Shown piece after piece: positions 17,619 to 25,911 of a stretch of 64,000 nt of DNA. The notes beneath the pieces were generated by a model that saw nothing but the letters and a program-made list of their open reading frames with translations, searched no databases and was not told where the DNA came from. The DNA is from Flavobacterium sp. TR2 (GTDB taxonomy: Bacteria; Bacteroidota; Bacteroidia; Flavobacteriales; Flavobacteriaceae). Every line of letters begins with the position of its first letter. Position 1 is the first letter of the stretch. Location of the stretch: positions 4,526,001 to 4,590,000 of the forward strand of contig NZ_CP104307.1 of assembly GCF_025252405.1 (NCBI RefSeq). Reading direction: 5' to 3'. A program made the translations under genes and the position numbers.

Positions 17619-19032
17619 CCAATTTATGTTCCCTAAGTGTCTTTATAGATATTTTATTATTAGAATAAACTTGTACAATCCCTTTACTATAAGATAAATC
17701 ATCTTTAGAAATTTCAATGTTCTTTTCAGTTCTGTCTAAAATTTTAAATAATATATTTTTATAAACATTGTATTGCGCTAAAGATTCAAAATCGGATGCT
17801 AAAATTGTCCCTATAATAGTTTCAACTTCTAAATCATCATTCATTATTTTATCTACTTCATCCTCATCGACCTTTTCATTATTAAAAGAATTATACAAAA
17901 TTGATTGAAAAATCTCTTCTAAAAGACTCAATGACTTTAGACATTTCTGTATTTGTATTTCAACTTTTTTTAATGTTTCACAATATTTATTCTGGAGGTC
18001 AATTCTAGGAATTGGAAAATCAATTCCTTTCAACACACTTACATTTAATGATTGAACAGCGCCACCCTTAGCTATATCCTTAAGGTATGCTTCAAAATAA
18101 TTTGTTTCAAATAAAGACTTAATATAAAAAGGATTTACCAAATTATTATTTATTGAAATTTTAATTAAACGTGGATTTATAATACCCTCTTGAAAATTTT
18201 CAGGAACAATTGCAACTTTCCCTAACGTGCCTACTAAACTAATTAAAATATCTCCAGATTCTATCTTACAACTTTTTAATTTTTCATATCTTTCATCATC
18301 AATAAAATAATCTCCATAATTAAAATCATTTCTAATAACCTGCTCCTGCCCATAAACTTTATAACCATTATCTACATAGAATTCTTTTTTCAATTCTGAA
18401 CCAAACGGGCCAGCTTTAATAGCATTCCTTTTATTTAAAACTAATTCTGATAATTTTTTAAATTTAAATTTTTTATTACTTGAAATAGGAGGTCCAAACA
18501 TATTATAAAATGTTGAACTAATATACTCTTTAAGTAATTCTATTGTTCTTTTTCTCTTTACAATTAAAGATTCAATATTATTGAGTTTATTTATAATTTC
18601 TGTTTGCTTTACTAAATCAGGCAAAACAAATTCATACTCATCAAATTGAGCTTTTGTCAAATGTTTTAAACCGACCCCTCTCATTTTGTAAGTTAATTCT
18701 TCGATAGCTAATTGAATAACATATCTGAAGTAATCTTTTGAAATTTTATTGGTAATAAATTCAACTTTAAAAATATGCTGATTAAGATAAGCACTTTCTT
18801 TTTTCCATTCATACACTCCTAATGAGGCAGACCAAGATATAAGAATATCACCTTCCCTCACAAGATACTTATCGTCAATTTCTATAGCCGTTTTATTAAA
18901 AATTGCCAGTGGATTATTCAAATTTTGGATTCGAATAATTTCAATTCCTTTTTCCCCCCAATCAACAGGCTTAAAAGGATAACCATTAACTAATTTGACA
19001 ACTTCTTTTAATTTTACTTTTTTATTCTCCAC
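17593..19032 (-). CDS. hsdS: Type I specificity subunit HsdS with C-terminal extension
   Basis: The 479-residue protein has two target-recognition domains (about 1-140 and 188-343) and two helical conserved regions (QTEIINKLNNIESLIVKRKR at 143-162; QNKYCETLKKVEIQIQKCLK at 347-366). Each repeat ends with a recognisable FYNMFGPP or ILYNSFNNE segment. It should direct the modification complex to a bipartite DNA site. The last 95 residues (384-479, from EKVDEDEVDKIMNDD) are extra compared with usual HsdS and have no name I know. It overlaps hsdM by 11 bases and the ATPase by 26 bases. Confidence 0.9.
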   Translation of the reverse strand: MENKKVKLKEVVKLVNGYPFKPVDWGEKGIEIIRIQNLNNPLAIFNKTAIEIDDKYLVREGDILISWSASLGVYEWKKESAYLNQHIFKVEFITNKISKDYFRYVIQLAIEELTYKMRGVGLKHLTKAQFDEYEFVLPDLVKQTEIINKLNNIESLIVKRKRTIELLKEYISSTFYNMFGPPISSNKKFKFKKLSELVLNKRNAIKAGPFGSELKKEFYVDNGYKVYGQEQVIRNDFNYGDYFIDDERYEKLKSCKIESGDILISLVGTLGKVAIVPENFQEGIINPRLIKISINNNLVNPFYIKSLFETNYFEAYLKDIAKGGAVQSLNVSVLKGIDFPIPRIDLQNKYCETLKKVEIQIQKCLKSLSLLEEIFQSILYNSFNNEKVDEDEVDKIMNDDLEVETIIGTILASDFESLAQYNVYKNILFKILDRTEKNIEISKDDLSYSKGIVQVYSNNKISIKTLREHKLDDNEVITF

Positions 19033-20635
19033 TTTCTTTTAATTGGGATAACCCCTTAAATATTTCTTCTTCCAAAACAAACAACTCATCTAAAATATAT
19101 TTAGGCAACCTATATTCTTCTGCTTGGTATTCAAAATCTTTATATCTATTAAGGTTTAATTCATATTTGTTTTTTTGAATTTCAGCGAATGGTATGGCAA
19201 AATATTGCAATTTCCTATCAGACTGTTCTTCCTTATGTCGATTATTCCATTTTTTAATTGATTCAGGTAAGGGATTCTCTTTTAATTTTTTCCTATTTGT
19301 ATCTAAAGTGTACCCATCTGATTTCATTTCATAAAACCACACATCAACTTCTTGTGGTGTAGTTTTTCTATATTTTTTCTTTTCAAAAATCAATATAGAA
19401 GTTTTCACTCCTGTGTATGGCTGAAAAACACCACTAGGAAGCGAAATAACTCCCTGAAGATCACAATCATGCATTAATATTTTACGAGTAGAAACATGTG
19501 CTGATGAAGTATTAAAAAGTAAGCCTTCAGGAACAACGACGCAGGCTTTACCACCATCTTCAAGCATATAGATCATCCTTTCCAAAAATAACAATTCCGA
19601 CTGTACTGTTTTTTGCCTTTCCTTTTTATCACTTTTCTTATTGTGTACGATTGGATAGATTCTATCTAAGTTTTCTGAAACAGTTTCACTATTAATCTTG
19701 CCTGTAAAAGGAGGGTTTGCAAGAATATATTTATACTGACCTTGCAACTTTTTATTTTCGATTTTAATCCTATCACTTGAATCAAATGATTCATTAATCC
19801 TTTTAGCTTCTAACTTCTCATAATCTAATGAAAGAGTATCAATATGCTCAATATTCGGCTTAGTAATTCCATGCATCATTAAATTCATCATGCCTATACG
19901 AACCATTGTTTGATCAATATCAAATCCGTAAAATGTATTTTCCCTCAACAATATATCCTTCCCATTATTTTCTGCTTTTTGAAATTCTTTGCCATCTAAC
20001 CCTTTCCACAAACCATTTTCATCTTTTATTTTTTTTGCAGAGTACTTTGTAACAATATACTGATACGCACCTATTAAAAAACCTCCAGATCCACATGCTA
20101 GATCGCAAATTTTACCATCAACATCAGGATCTAATATCTCTGTCATCATTTGAATAATATGCCTTGGTGTTCTAAATTGTCCATTTTTTCCTGCCTCACT
20201 AGTATGCTTTAACAAATACTCATAAACATCTCCCTGAATATCATGAAAATATTGATTATTTTCCTTTTCTTGTTTTTCAATATCTTCATAAATCGAATCT
20301 ATAAAAACTATACAATCTTTTAAAAGTGATGGATTATTAACAATGAAAGAAGAATCTCTAAGCGCTTTAGCAAAAGGTTCTTCTTCACTCGCTAAATTAT
20401 TTTTAATATACTCAAAAACAACCTCCTTTATGTGACGGACTAATTTTTCATTTTCAAAAGTGTTATAGGTACTCCATTTTAAATTCTTTTCTAGATTTGG
20501 AGAAAATTTTTCCAATCTTTTCATAAAAAGTAAATACGAAATTTGTTCAATGGCTGTTATGGGATTCGACAATCCTCCAGCCCATAGTCTATCCCATAAA
20601 AGTTGTATTTTGTTTTTTATTTCTGTTGTTAACAT
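19022..20635 (-). CDS. hsdM: Type I DNA N6-adenine methyltransferase HsdM
   Basis: The 537-residue protein has the HsdM N-terminal helical domain (LWAGGLSNPITAIEQISYLLF near 18-37), the SAM-binding loop DLACGSGGFLIGAYQY (178-193), and the catalytic motif NPPF (307-310). FRTPRHIIQMM before the SAM loop is characteristic. It methylates adenine in the site chosen by HsdS. It is the first gene of the operon. No HsdR-type helicase/nuclease gene is present anywhere in the element. Confidence 0.94.
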   Translation of the reverse strand: MLTTEIKNKIQLLWDRLWAGGLSNPITAIEQISYLLFMKRLEKFSPNLEKNLKWSTYNTFENEKLVRHIKEVVFEYIKNNLASEEEPFAKALRDSSFIVNNPSLLKDCIVFIDSIYEDIEKQEKENNQYFHDIQGDVYEYLLKHTSEAGKNGQFRTPRHIIQMMTEILDPDVDGKICDLACGSGGFLIGAYQYIVTKYSAKKIKDENGLWKGLDGKEFQKAENNGKDILLRENTFYGFDIDQTMVRIGMMNLMMHGITKPNIEHIDTLSLDYEKLEAKRINESFDSSDRIKIENKKLQGQYKYILANPPFTGKINSETVSENLDRIYPIVHNKKSDKKERQKTVQSELLFLERMIYMLEDGGKACVVVPEGLLFNTSSAHVSTRKILMHDCDLQGVISLPSGVFQPYTGVKTSILIFEKKKYRKTTPQEVDVWFYEMKSDGYTLDTNRKKLKENPLPESIKKWNNRHKEEQSDRKLQYFAIPFAEIQKNKYELNLNRYKDFEYQAEEYRLPKYILDELFVLEEEIFKGLSQLKESGE

Positions 20636-20782
20636 ATTTTGTCTTTTGTTTATTTAATTTGTTACCTGAAATAACATCTGTTAGCATATTACAAAAAAAC
20701 TCTAATAATCTAACATGAAATATTAATAAGTTTTTTTGAAACTATAACTAAACACAAATAAATTGATAAAAGTAAAAAAATC

Positions 20783-20825
20783 TTTTTTTGACAGGATATC
20801 GCCAAGGCATATCCTATCAAAAAAA
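20783..20825 (-). terminator. Terminator after the integrase gene
   Basis: A 17-base arm TTTTTTTGACAGGATAT pairs with its near-complement (one G-T) around a 9-base loop. T-tracts occur on both strands. The other bases between 20636 and 20841 are AT-rich and must hold the hsdM promoter, but I see no clear consensus. Confidence 0.8.
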
Positions 20826-20841
20826 TACAATCCAAATACTT

Positions 20842-22044
20842 TTAACAAATTACCGAAAAATGCATTTCATCAACAATATTTTGATTAAATGAATGCAAAT
20901 AAATATTAGTTGTCCGATTTCCATACTCATGTCCTAAAGCCTCCGCAATAATTTCATTTGAATAACCTAGTCTTTTTGCTGTTGTTGCGAAAGTGTGCCT
21001 TGCCACATAGGTAGTTATCTGAACACTCATATCTTCTTGCCTTCCTAGACGCTTTAAATACTTATTTGTGGTTTTAATCCACTGCTTGATAATTTTCTTA
21101 GCTTCTTGACTATCCTCAGGAATATTTTCATTTAAAACAGGAATCAAATACTTACTAGTAGCTGAATTGAACTTATTAATAATACTTTCTGACTTTGCAA
21201 AAAGTTTAATTGAATAGTTTTTATGAGTTTTTCTCCTTTTAAATATTATTCTCCCATTAATGATATTCTCAGTCTTTAAATAGGCCAAATCAGTGAACGA
21301 CATACCGACAAGATAAAAACTTAAAAGAAAACAATTTACAGCCTTCCATGAGCCTGAATTTTCAACAAGGGCCATTTGCTCAAACTTTAGAATATCCTTC
21401 CTTAAAACAGCTCTATTCCCTGTTTTTTCAGACTTTATAATTAAATCATTAAAAGGATAAAAAGAACGTTCCACTATTTTAGCTTTTATAGCTTTATTAT
21501 AAATTGCCCTAATAGTTCGTAAATAATTCGAAATACTATTTTGCTTCAATCCTTTTATTTGAAGATGATGAACAAACCGCTCCAATAAAGTATAATCAAT
21601 ATCACTAAACAACAAACTTGATTCAGAAGCAAAAGAAACAAACTGATTAACCGCAGTTTGATAAACCAAAGCATTACCAGTCTTTTTCACTTCAAACATT
21701 TGAACTATTAACTTATCTGAAAATGATTTAAAAGTTACCGCTTCTGAAACATTTGCTTTTCCTTCCAATTTATTCTTCAAATCAGTAATAGAAAAAGTTT
21801 CATCAAGCTCTAAGATCAATTGTTGTATCTTGAAATATTCTTTTGACAACTTAATATTCAACAGTTTTGAATTGGGATGAGATTTATCCAATTCTTTTCT
21901 TTGTTCATTCCAATACATTTCTGTAGTTGATATTCCAGAGTTTAAAGTGTAAACTTTTCGATTGTGAGTAATCCTAAAAATAACATTATAGTTGCCATCA
22001 TTCTTTTGTCTTCTTTTATCAAGGAGAACTTTTAAATTTGCCAT
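20842..22044 (-). CDS. Tyrosine recombinase (integrase) of the element
   Basis: The 400-residue protein has an N-terminal arm-binding domain (ITHNRKVYTLNSGIST), a SAM-like core-binding domain (about 100-200), and a catalytic domain. The C-terminal box is YVARHTFATTAKRLGY, then ALGHEYGNRTTNIYLH with the nucleophilic Tyr. The place of the first catalytic Arg reads VGMSFTDLAYL, i.e. Ser, as in several Bacteroidota integrases of the IntDOT type. It lies 134 bases from the attR tRNA, transcribed away from it, with a candidate arm site in its promoter. It should cut and join at the tRNA-Arg repeat. Confidence 0.93.
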   Translation of the reverse strand: MANLKVLLDKRRQKNDGNYNVIFRITHNRKVYTLNSGISTTEMYWNEQRKELDKSHPNSKLLNIKLSKEYFKIQQLILELDETFSITDLKNKLEGKANVSEAVTFKSFSDKLIVQMFEVKKTGNALVYQTAVNQFVSFASESSLLFSDIDYTLLERFVHHLQIKGLKQNSISNYLRTIRAIYNKAIKAKIVERSFYPFNDLIIKSEKTGNRAVLRKDILKFEQMALVENSGSWKAVNCFLLSFYLVGMSFTDLAYLKTENIINGRIIFKRRKTHKNYSIKLFAKSESIINKFNSATSKYLIPVLNENIPEDSQEAKKIIKQWIKTTNKYLKRLGRQEDMSVQITTYVARHTFATTAKRLGYSNEIIAEALGHEYGNRTTNIYLHSFNQNIVDEMHFSVIC

Positions 22045-22070
22045 AATAAAGGGTAAATTATGGTTCTTAT

Positions 22071-22094
22071 GTGCAAACTATATGCAAACAAATG
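22071..22094 (+). promoter_or_regulatory. Candidate integrase arm-binding site, right end
   Basis: GTGCAAACTATATGCAAAC plus AAATG resembles the left-end copy at 12507-12533. It lies upstream of the integrase start, so binding could also repress the gene. Confidence 0.45.
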
Positions 22095-22147
22095 AAAAAA
22101 CAAAAAGATAATGCACAACATTTTATGCTTTCGAAAGGATATAAAAC

Positions 22148-22176
22148 AAAAAAGCCACTCTATTTGAGTGACTTTT
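22148..22176 (-). terminator. Terminator carried by the element, replacing the tRNA terminator
   Basis: On the minus strand, AAAAAGTCACTC/GAGTGGCTTTTT (one wobble pair) with a T-tract follows tRNA-Arg. The flanking bases TATAAAACAAAAAAG match those beside the old terminator at 12375, so the element copies the layout of its target. Confidence 0.75.
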
Positions 22177-22177
22177 T

Positions 22178-22252
<75 letters not shown>

Positions 22253-22268
22253 ATTATTTCAATTGTAG

Positions 22269-22343
22269 TCGGGGTGGCAGGATTCGAACCTGCGGCCTCC
22301 TGCTCCCAAAGCAGGCGCGATAACCGGGCTACGCTACACCCCG
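22269..22343 (-). tRNA. tRNA-Pro (anticodon TGG)
   Basis: The 75-nt minus-strand gene has acceptor CGGGGTG/CACCCCG, anticodon stem CCTGC/GCAGG and loop TTTGGGA. It lies 16 bases upstream of tRNA-Arg in the same transcript. Confidence 0.95.
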
Positions 22344-22357
22344 ATGCAAAATTTAAG

Positions 22358-22441
22358 CGGAGAGACAGGGACTCGAACCCTGGCGACGGTTACCCGTCGA
22401 CAGATTAGCAATCTGCTCCATTACCGCTCTGGCACCTCTCC
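22358..22441 (-). tRNA. tRNA-Ser (anticodon GCT)
   Basis: The 84-nt minus-strand gene has acceptor GGAGAGG/TCTCTCC, anticodon loop TTGCTAA and a long variable arm (TCGACGGGTAACCGTCG), as expected for class II tRNA-Ser. It is the first tRNA after the promoter. Confidence 0.94.
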
Positions 22442-22473
22442 TTGCTAGTGGAATTGCTTCCGTTTTGCGAGTG

Positions 22474-22504
22474 CAAATGTATAACAACATTCCTTTTCTC
22501 ACAA
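22474..22504 (-). promoter_or_regulatory. Promoter of the tRNA-Ser-Pro-Arg cluster
   Basis: On the minus strand, TTG is followed by 20 bases and then TACATTTG, an exact Bacteroidota TAnnTTTG element. It lies 33 bases before tRNA-Ser. Confidence 0.8.
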
Positions 22505-22626
22505 GCTTTTTTTTGAGTTTTTTTTAGTTTTTTTTCATCTTTTTTCAAAACCACTTCACAATCAAACAAATAGAATTAACAAAAATTTCACCTTAAATTT
22601 AAAATTAACCCTATTCAATACAAAAT

Positions 22627-22656
22627 TTGAATTTATTCAAATAAACAGTAAATTTG
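22627..22656 (+). promoter_or_regulatory. Promoter of the thiolase gene
   Basis: TTG (22627-22629), 19 bases, then TAAATTTG (22649-22656), all matching consensus; the ATG follows 25 bases later. Confidence 0.8.
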
Positions 22657-22681
22657 CTTACTAACTATTATTAAACAGAAA

Positions 22682-23860
22682 ATGAACAAAAGAGTTGTTA
22701 TCGTTTCTGCCGTTAGAACACCTATCGGAAGTTTCATGGGCGGGTTATCTACTGTACCTGCACCAAAATTAGGCGCTGCTGCTATAAAAGGAGCCCTTTC
22801 AAAAATTAACCTTGACCCAAAATTAGTCGATGAAGTTTTCATGGGGAATGTAATTCAGGCAGGTGTTGGACAAGCTCCTGCACGCCAAGCAGCACTTTTT
22901 GCCGGCCTGTCTGAAGAAGTTGCCGCAACAACAGTAAACAAAGTATGCGCTTCTGGAATGAAAGCCGTAATGTTTGCCACTCAGGCTATCGCCTGTGGAG
23001 ATGCTGAAATCGTAGTTGCGGGCGGAATGGAAAGCATGAGCTTGATTCCTCACTATGTGCAAATGCGTGCTGGAAACAAATTTGGTCCTGCAACTATGCT
23101 TGACGGTATGCAGAAAGATGGTTTGACAGATGCTTACGACAACAACGCAATGGGAGTTTGCGCTGATTTATGTGCATCTGAATATAAAATTACTCGTGAA
23201 GAGCAAGATGCTTTCGCTATCCAATCGTATGAAAGAAGCGCAAAGGCTTGGGACGCTGGAAAATTTGACAATGAAGTTGTTCCTGTTGAAGTTCCGCAAA
23301 GACGTGGCGAACCTATTATATTTTCTAAAGACGAAGAATATACTAATGTGAAATTAGATAAGATTCCATCTTTAGCTCCAGTTTTCACAAAAGACGGAAC
23401 TGTAACTGCTGCAAATGCTTCAACAATCAATGACGGCGCTGCTGCTTTGGTTTTAATGTCTGAAGAAAAGGCAAATGCATTAGGTTTAAAACCTTTAGCT
23501 TACATAAAAGGGTATGCAGATGCTGCTCAAGAGCCAAAATGGTTTACAACAAGTCCTGCAAAGGCTTTACCAAAAGCTTTAGACAAAGCAGGAATCTCAA
23601 TTTCAGATGTTGATTTCTTCGAATTCAATGAAGCTTTCTCTGTAGTAGGATTAGCTAATGCAAAAATTTTAAATTTAGATAACGACAAAGTAAACGTAAA
23701 CGGTGGTGCTGTTTCTTTAGGACATCCTCTTGGAGCTTCGGGAGCACGTATTATTGTAACTTTACTAAACGTTTTAGAACAAAACAATGCAAAAACTGGA
23801 GCTGCTGCAATTTGCAACGGTGGTGGTGGCGCATCGGCAATTGTTATCGAAAGAGCTTAA
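22682..23860 (+). CDS. Acetyl-CoA C-acetyltransferase (thiolase)
   Basis: The 392-residue protein is a full-length thiolase. The nucleophilic Cys is in NKVCASGMKAVM near residue 89. The substrate His is in EFNEAFSVVGLA near 320. GGAVSLGHPLGASGARI near 341 and CNGGGGASAIVIE near the end complete the active site. It condenses or splits acetyl-CoA/acetoacetyl-CoA. The length and motifs favour the biosynthetic AtoB/PhaA type. It stands alone between its own promoter and terminator, so no pathway partner is given by context. Confidence 0.93.
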   Translation: MNKRVVIVSAVRTPIGSFMGGLSTVPAPKLGAAAIKGALSKINLDPKLVDEVFMGNVIQAGVGQAPARQAALFAGLSEEVAATTVNKVCASGMKAVMFATQAIACGDAEIVVAGGMESMSLIPHYVQMRAGNKFGPATMLDGMQKDGLTDAYDNNAMGVCADLCASEYKITREEQDAFAIQSYERSAKAWDAGKFDNEVVPVEVPQRRGEPIIFSKDEEYTNVKLDKIPSLAPVFTKDGTVTAANASTINDGAAALVLMSEEKANALGLKPLAYIKGYADAAQEPKWFTTSPAKALPKALDKAGISISDVDFFEFNEAFSVVGLANAKILNLDNDKVNVNGGAVSLGHPLGASGARIIVTLLNVLEQNNAKTGAAAICNGGGGASAIVIERA

Positions 23861-23871
23861 AACAATATCAC

Positions 23872-23909
23872 AAAAAATCAGGAGTTATAAATACAGCTCC
23901 TGATTTTTT
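23872..23909 (+). terminator. Terminator after thiolase
   Basis: AAAAAATCAGGAG pairs with CTCCTGATTTTTT across a 13-base loop and ends in six Ts. Confidence 0.9.
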
Positions 23910-23930
23910 CAACTTTATAAATTTCCTTAA

Positions 23931-24692
23931 ATGTTTGGAATTTGCAATTTAGCCATAGTACCTGTTCGATCTGAACCAAGCGACAGAAGTGAAATCGTTA
24001 CACAGCTTTTGTTTGGCGAACACATCGAAATTTTAGAACGCCATAATCAATGGGCTAAAATAAGAATTCAGTTTGATAATTATGAAGGCTGGGTAGATTC
24101 TAAACAATATCAGGTAATTACAAAAGAACAATTTGATCAGTTGAGCCAAGAGGCAATTATTTTAAATGCTGATTTAGTTGATTATATTACAGCTCCAAAC
24201 AATCTTTTACTGCCAATTCCGCTTGGAGCCTCACTATCTTTTTTAAACAACAGCGAAATCAATATTTCGAACTTTGATTTTGAAGGAACCAAAACTAGCG
24301 GCATAAAGCCTAAAAGCGCTTTAATTAAAACTGCTTTTATGTATTTGAATGCTCCGTACTTGTGGGGCGGAAAAACTCCTTTCGGCATTGACTGTTCTGG
24401 TTTTACCCAAATGGTTTACAAATTAAACGGTTATAAAATTCATCGTGATGCTTCTCAACAGGCGCTCGAAGGCGATCCTTTGAGTTTTATTGAAGAATGT
24501 GAAGCCGGTGATTTGGCTTTTTTTGATAATGACGAAGGCAATATTACCCATGTTGGCATCATAATGGAAAATAACTACATCATTCACGCAAGTGGTAAAG
24601 TTCGCATTGACCGCTTGGATCATACCGGAATTTACAATCCTGAATTAAACAAGCACACTCATAAACTTCGTGTAATTAAGAAGATTATCTAG
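23931..24692 (+). CDS. NlpC/P60 (C40) peptidase with SH3 domains
   Basis: The 253-residue protein has an N-terminal SH3-like region (residues 1-65; VPVRSEPSDRSEIVTQLLFGE, WAKIRIQFDNYEGWVDSKQY), probably a second SH3-like segment, and a C-terminal NlpC/P60 domain. The catalytic Cys is in GIDCSGFTQMVY near residue 149, and the His is in ITHVGIIMENNYIIHASGK near 205-223. This is the layout of YkfC-like gamma-D-glutamyl-L-diamino acid endopeptidases that trim peptidoglycan peptides. No signal peptide is evident from the chosen start, so it could act on recycled peptides in the cytoplasm. Confidence 0.87.
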   Translation: MFGICNLAIVPVRSEPSDRSEIVTQLLFGEHIEILERHNQWAKIRIQFDNYEGWVDSKQYQVITKEQFDQLSQEAIILNADLVDYITAPNNLLLPIPLGASLSFLNNSEINISNFDFEGTKTSGIKPKSALIKTAFMYLNAPYLWGGKTPFGIDCSGFTQMVYKLNGYKIHRDASQQALEGDPLSFIEECEAGDLAFFDNDEGNITHVGIIMENNYIIHASGKVRIDRLDHTGIYNPELNKHTHKLRVIKKII

Positions 24693-24782
24693 TTTTAATT
24701 TTTATTATTGAAAAGAGAATTAAAGTACGCGGATAAAACGGATTTGCTTTGCGAAGACGCGGATTTGTACGGATCTGTTTTT

Positions 24783-24859
24783 TCTCTCTCGCAGATTGAG
24801 CGGATTTAAACAGATTTAAAAAAAATAAATTCGCATAATCTGCTAAATCTGCGAGAGAA
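24783..24859. repeat. Dispersed inverted repeat, CTCTCGCAGATT family (copy 1)
   Basis: TCTCTCGCAGATT pairs with AAATCTGCGAGAGA at the far end, with a second internal pair around GCGGATT. The whole 24693-24949 gap is made of related CGCGGATT/CTGCG words. A second copy is at 33527-33628. No gene is seen. Confidence 0.7.
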
Positions 24860-24949
24860 AATTAATAAGCTAAAAAATCATTTTTAATCCACAAAATCTG
24901 TGGCAAAAATAAATTTAGTGCAAATTCGGGAAATTCGTGGCTAAAAAAC

Positions 24950-25795
24950 CTATGCGCTTAGTCGAATTGTTTTTCTAAACTCAGACGGACTATATCCCTT
25001 TTGTTTTCTAAAGAACTTATTAAAGTGGCTTTCATCCGTAAAACCAAATTCATATGCGATTTCATTAATGCGCTTTTCGCTGAATTGCAAACGATGTTCA
25101 ATCAGTTTGGTTTTGTAGTTACTGATATACTGCTGCATGGTTTCGCTGGCGTGTTTTTTAAAATAACGGCCTAAATAGGTATTCGAAATTCCGAAATAAT
25201 CGCTGATTGATTCTGCTTTGATTTTTTCTGGATAATAAATATTGTTCTGAATATACTGCAGAATATCCATCGCTTTAGCCTCAGTATTTATTGTTACCTG
25301 TTCTGGAAGATATTTCGCAATATTTCTCGCTACGATGATAATTAGGGTGTTTACCAACTGCTGAATCAATTCCTGATTGTAAACATCTTTGTCCTGATGT
25401 TCACGGCAAATGGCTTCAATCATTACTTTCACCAAGCATTTATCAGGGTCATTTTTAAGAATACAGCCCGGCTGATGATTGGCATTTTGAAGAATATATT
25501 CCAATCGTTGAATGTTTTCGTTCTGCAGACTAGAATTTTTCAAATAGATATCATTAAACCTCAAAAAGAAAAATTTCGTTTTAGTTTCAATTGTAAAATT
25601 ATGGCAGTCCTCAGGCGTCAATAAGAACAAATGCCCTGGATCATACTCGAAAATATTCTTATTGATACATTGCCTCCCCGTTCCTTCTAAAATATAAACG
25701 AGTTCAAAAAAATTATGACGATCTCCAACGTCTGGATATTCATTCAGGGTTTCAAAAGAGACTGTAAAGGGTTCGTATAAGTTTTCTTTTTTCAT
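24950..25795 (-). CDS. AraC-family transcriptional regulator
   Basis: The 281-residue protein has a cupin-like sensing domain (residues 20-100; NFFELVYILEGTGRQCINKN, GHLFLLTPEDCHNFTIETK) and a C-terminal double HTH domain (ISDYFGISNTYLGRYFKKH; INEIAYEFGFTDESHFNKFFRKQKG). It is divergent from the aldo/keto reductase with a 116-base interval. That interval contains its own promoter and two CAAATATA copies. I infer it controls the redox genes to its right in response to a small molecule. Confidence 0.9.
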   Translation of the reverse strand: MKKENLYEPFTVSFETLNEYPDVGDRHNFFELVYILEGTGRQCINKNIFEYDPGHLFLLTPEDCHNFTIETKTKFFFLRFNDIYLKNSSLQNENIQRLEYILQNANHQPGCILKNDPDKCLVKVMIEAICREHQDKDVYNQELIQQLVNTLIIIVARNIAKYLPEQVTINTEAKAMDILQYIQNNIYYPEKIKAESISDYFGISNTYLGRYFKKHASETMQQYISNYKTKLIEHRLQFSEKRINEIAYEFGFTDESHFNKFFRKQKGYSPSEFRKTIRLSA

Positions 25796-25816
25796 GATTC
25801 AATTTATTTGAAGATG

Positions 25817-25849
25817 CAAATATACCTAAAAAAGACAAATATATACCAA
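25817..25849 (-). promoter_or_regulatory. Promoter of the AraC-family regulator gene
   Basis: On the minus strand, TTG, 22 bases, then TATATTTG. A second TATATTTG sits 19 bases further upstream at 25836-25843. On the plus strand TAATTTTG (25871-25878) is a -7 match for the aldo/keto reductase, without a clear TTG. Confidence 0.6.
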
Positions 25850-25911
25850 ATAAGAATCACAAAAACGGTATAATTTTGCCTCATCAATTTTAAATATAAA
25901 AAATCACAATC

